Positions 62,930 to 64,000 of a DNA stretch of 64,000 bases are shown here, piece by piece. The position numbers and the translations under genes were made by a program. This DNA comes from Lachnospiraceae bacterium. Its GTDB lineage: Bacteria; Bacillota; Clostridia; Lachnospirales; Lachnospiraceae. The stretch covers positions 1 to 64,000 of the forward strand of contig JALEPL010000012.1 in assembly GCA_022766245.1 (NCBI GenBank), in the 5' to 3' direction. The notes below the pieces were generated by a model. The model made no database searches and was not told the DNA's origin. It was given only the letters and a program-made list of their open reading frames with translations. Within the stretch, counting starts at the first letter, position 1; each line of letters opens with the position of its first letter.

Positions 62930-63512
62930 ATCGGATGTGATTAGTCTATATTCCATGGAAGAACTGATTCCCATTGTGGCAAAATTAACAGAAGAATTCA
63001 CTGCAAAAGAAAGCAGTTCTGTCACCTATGAAAGAGCACGACAGTTTATGGAGGCGGTGATCTATTGTATCGGGCATGCCCCAAATGGGGATCATGCGGT
63101 GACGGCAGGCCCATTATCTGCCAAAGTAGCCTATGAGATTGGCTATACTGCGGTGGTGGAAAAGGTGCGAAAAACCATAGAAAGATACAACGAGTTAATG
63201 AAGTTCTTTGAACACTATGGGAACCGCAATTACCGGGATACGGTTGAGAAGGCATTGCCGGGATTTTTCCTGTACTACGATGCGAAATTTGCCCCCATGG
63301 ATCACATCATCACCATGGATTATCCGGTGTTTGGACTGGATATGGATCTGGAAGGAATTGACCGGATCTGTGCGTATATGGATGCTATCTGGGAGGAGCA
63401 GATTTATCTGCGACAATTTCCCAGGGAAGAGGTAATTGGCAGGCTTCGTTCCTTTCATCCTCATTACGAGAGAGAGTATTTTAATGTGAGGGAAATCGTC
63501 CAAAATAATTGA
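62919..63512 (+). CDS. DUF6179-like protein
   Basis: 197 residues from ATG 62919 (MISKSDVISLYSMEELIPIV), ten bases after GGGAGG and overlapping the previous gene. LTEEFTAKESSSVTYERARQ is the pattern I know from DUF6179, followed by NRNYRDTVEKALPGFFLYYD and MDYPVFGLDMDLEGIDRICA. The function is unknown; the family is seen in gut Clostridia beside DUF6323-like genes. It may be shorter than usual at the C-terminus, where a loose coding-like stretch in another frame (63517-63588) follows. Confidence 0.65.
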   Translation: MISKSDVISLYSMEELIPIVAKLTEEFTAKESSSVTYERARQFMEAVIYCIGHAPNGDHAVTAGPLSAKVAYEIGYTAVVEKVRKTIERYNELMKFFEHYGNRNYRDTVEKALPGFFLYYDAKFAPMDHIITMDYPVFGLDMDLEGIDRICAYMDAIWEEQIYLRQFPREEVIGRLRSFHPHYEREYFNVREIVQNN

Positions 63513-63640
63513 TAAAAATGTCCGAAATGAGTATGATGATTTTGTGAAGTCAATGGAAGAGAATCGCAATGCTGGAATGGAATTGTAAAAAGAGGGCGTA
63601 GACTCAGGGTTGGAATGTAATGTGAATAAAGAAATAAAAT

Positions 63641-63692
63641 AAATCAGTTATTTTCATGTTTCAAGATTATTGCGAAAATAACTGATTTTTTT
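63641..63692. terminator. Bidirectional terminator
   Basis: Perfect 15-bp stem AAATCAGTTATTTTC/GAAAATAACTGATTT (63641-63655, 63674-63688), A-rich before and T7 after, between the DUF6179 gene and the opposing gene at the right edge. Confidence 0.85.
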
Positions 63693-63722
63693 ATCGAAAA
63701 AAATTTGATTGGGATTTGGTGG

Positions 63723-64000
63723 CTAAGATAAATTTCCGTTTTTGTCGCAGGTAAGGGAAACGGAAAGAGAGTAGGTATTTATTACAGTATTTTTATAGTA
63801 CGTTTGTGCTGTGCCAGTCGCAGTTGCAGTATTGCCAGAACGAGAAGCGTTTGTACTATATATTTTCCAGTCAGAGTTATAGGATTGGGCATTAACACTC
63901 GAGTTAGTGCATTGGCTAGAAGAACCATTGTAAGTGAATGTACCGGTGACAGTGACTGACCATAAATTGTTGCCGGAAGCATCTTTATAATATTTTGTAC
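63723..64000 (-). CDS. C-terminal part of a probable secreted protein, runs off right edge
   Basis: Read leftwards from the edge the frame gives YYKDASGNNLWSVTVTGTFT, YNGSSSQCTNSSV, WKIYSTNASRSGNTATATGT and ends SVSLTCDKNGNLS at TAG (63723-63725). The Ser/Thr/Asn-rich beta pattern with two spaced Cys is that of small exported proteins common in gut Clostridia. The N-terminus, including any signal peptide, is outside the window. The same region is partly open in another minus frame, but that reading lacks this composition. Confidence 0.65.
   Translation of the reverse strand, partial: TKYYKDASGNNLWSVTVTGTFTYNGSSSQCTNSSVNAQSYNSDWKIYSTNASRSGNTATATGTAQTYYKNTVINTYSLSVSLTCDKNGNLS

Noticed and set aside
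63513..63590. Coding-like stretch after the DUF6179 gene (DKNVRNEYDDFVKSMEENRN)
   Set aside because: Only about 27 codons, no start signal; may be a shifted C-terminus or noise, not enough for a gene.
1..64000. CRISPR arrays, tRNA or rRNA genes, prophage or intact insertion sequences
   Set aside because: No spaced CRISPR-type repeat series, no tRNA cloverleaf or rRNA core sequence, and no transposase, integrase or phage structural gene was seen.

Overview
The window looks like chromosomal DNA from a low-to-moderate GC member of the Clostridia, most likely the Lachnospiraceae. The basis is a Clostridia-type S10-spc-alpha ribosomal supercluster (S4 between S11 and rpoA; a KOW protein between map and infA), strong AGGAGG ribosome binding sites, sigma-A type promoters, small families I associate with Lachnospiraceae (DUF6465, DUF6128, DUF6179), and a carboxyspermidine-type polyamine cluster. 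No species is assigned.

Layout. 0-3.4 kb: a decaying signalling patch. It has an Abi-family fragment at the left edge, a LytTR response regulator split by an in-frame TAG, an intact GHKL sensor kinase, and a divergent chemoreceptor-like gene that shares the kinase's membrane sensor module and is itself cut by TAA. 3.4-18.5 kb: accessory and housekeeping genes: DUF6465, an orphan ParA, a flavodoxin/SCP2/membrane fusion, a Ca-binding-like protein with a coiled-coil partner, an ECF sigma/anti-sigma pair, a PAS-GGDEF-EAL protein, two MATE pumps, an Sfp-type transferase, a HAD phosphatase and a SAM methyltransferase, with gene remnants between them. 18.7-37 kb: putP, then the ribosomal supercluster from rpsJ to rplQ with secY, adk, map, infA and rpoA, including structured spacers. 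37-44 kb: AIM24 protein, siroheme reductase, an ABC exporter with a CPBP protease, and a rhodanese-PP-loop fusion.

44-54.4 kb: polyamine biosynthesis. A promoter-driven, terminator-ended structured RNA lies in front of speA, speE, carboxyspermidine dehydrogenase, nspC and aguA; nrdD and a 75-bp tandem repeat follow before aguB. Together the enzymes make agmatine, N-carbamoylputrescine, putrescine, carboxyspermidine and spermidine. 54.4-57 kb: gene debris, copies of an inverted-repeat element, and a rubrerythrin/PerR pair with matching 7-1-7 operators. 57-64 kb: DUF6128, GNATs, tadA, a toxin-antitoxin-like DUF4160/DUF2442-HTH operon with a perfect palindrome inside its promoter, an MBL hydrolase, several genes broken by small lesions, and a secreted-protein gene leaving the right edge.

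Most noteworthy: (1) the structured leader or small RNA before speA; (2) a MITE-like element family (about 133-187 bp, terminal inverted repeats close to GTAACTGTTCAG/CTGAACAGTTAC) with exact 8-bp target duplications at two copies; (3) the promoter-embedded palindrome of the DUF4160 operon; (4) the number of genes interrupted by a single stop codon or a small indel.
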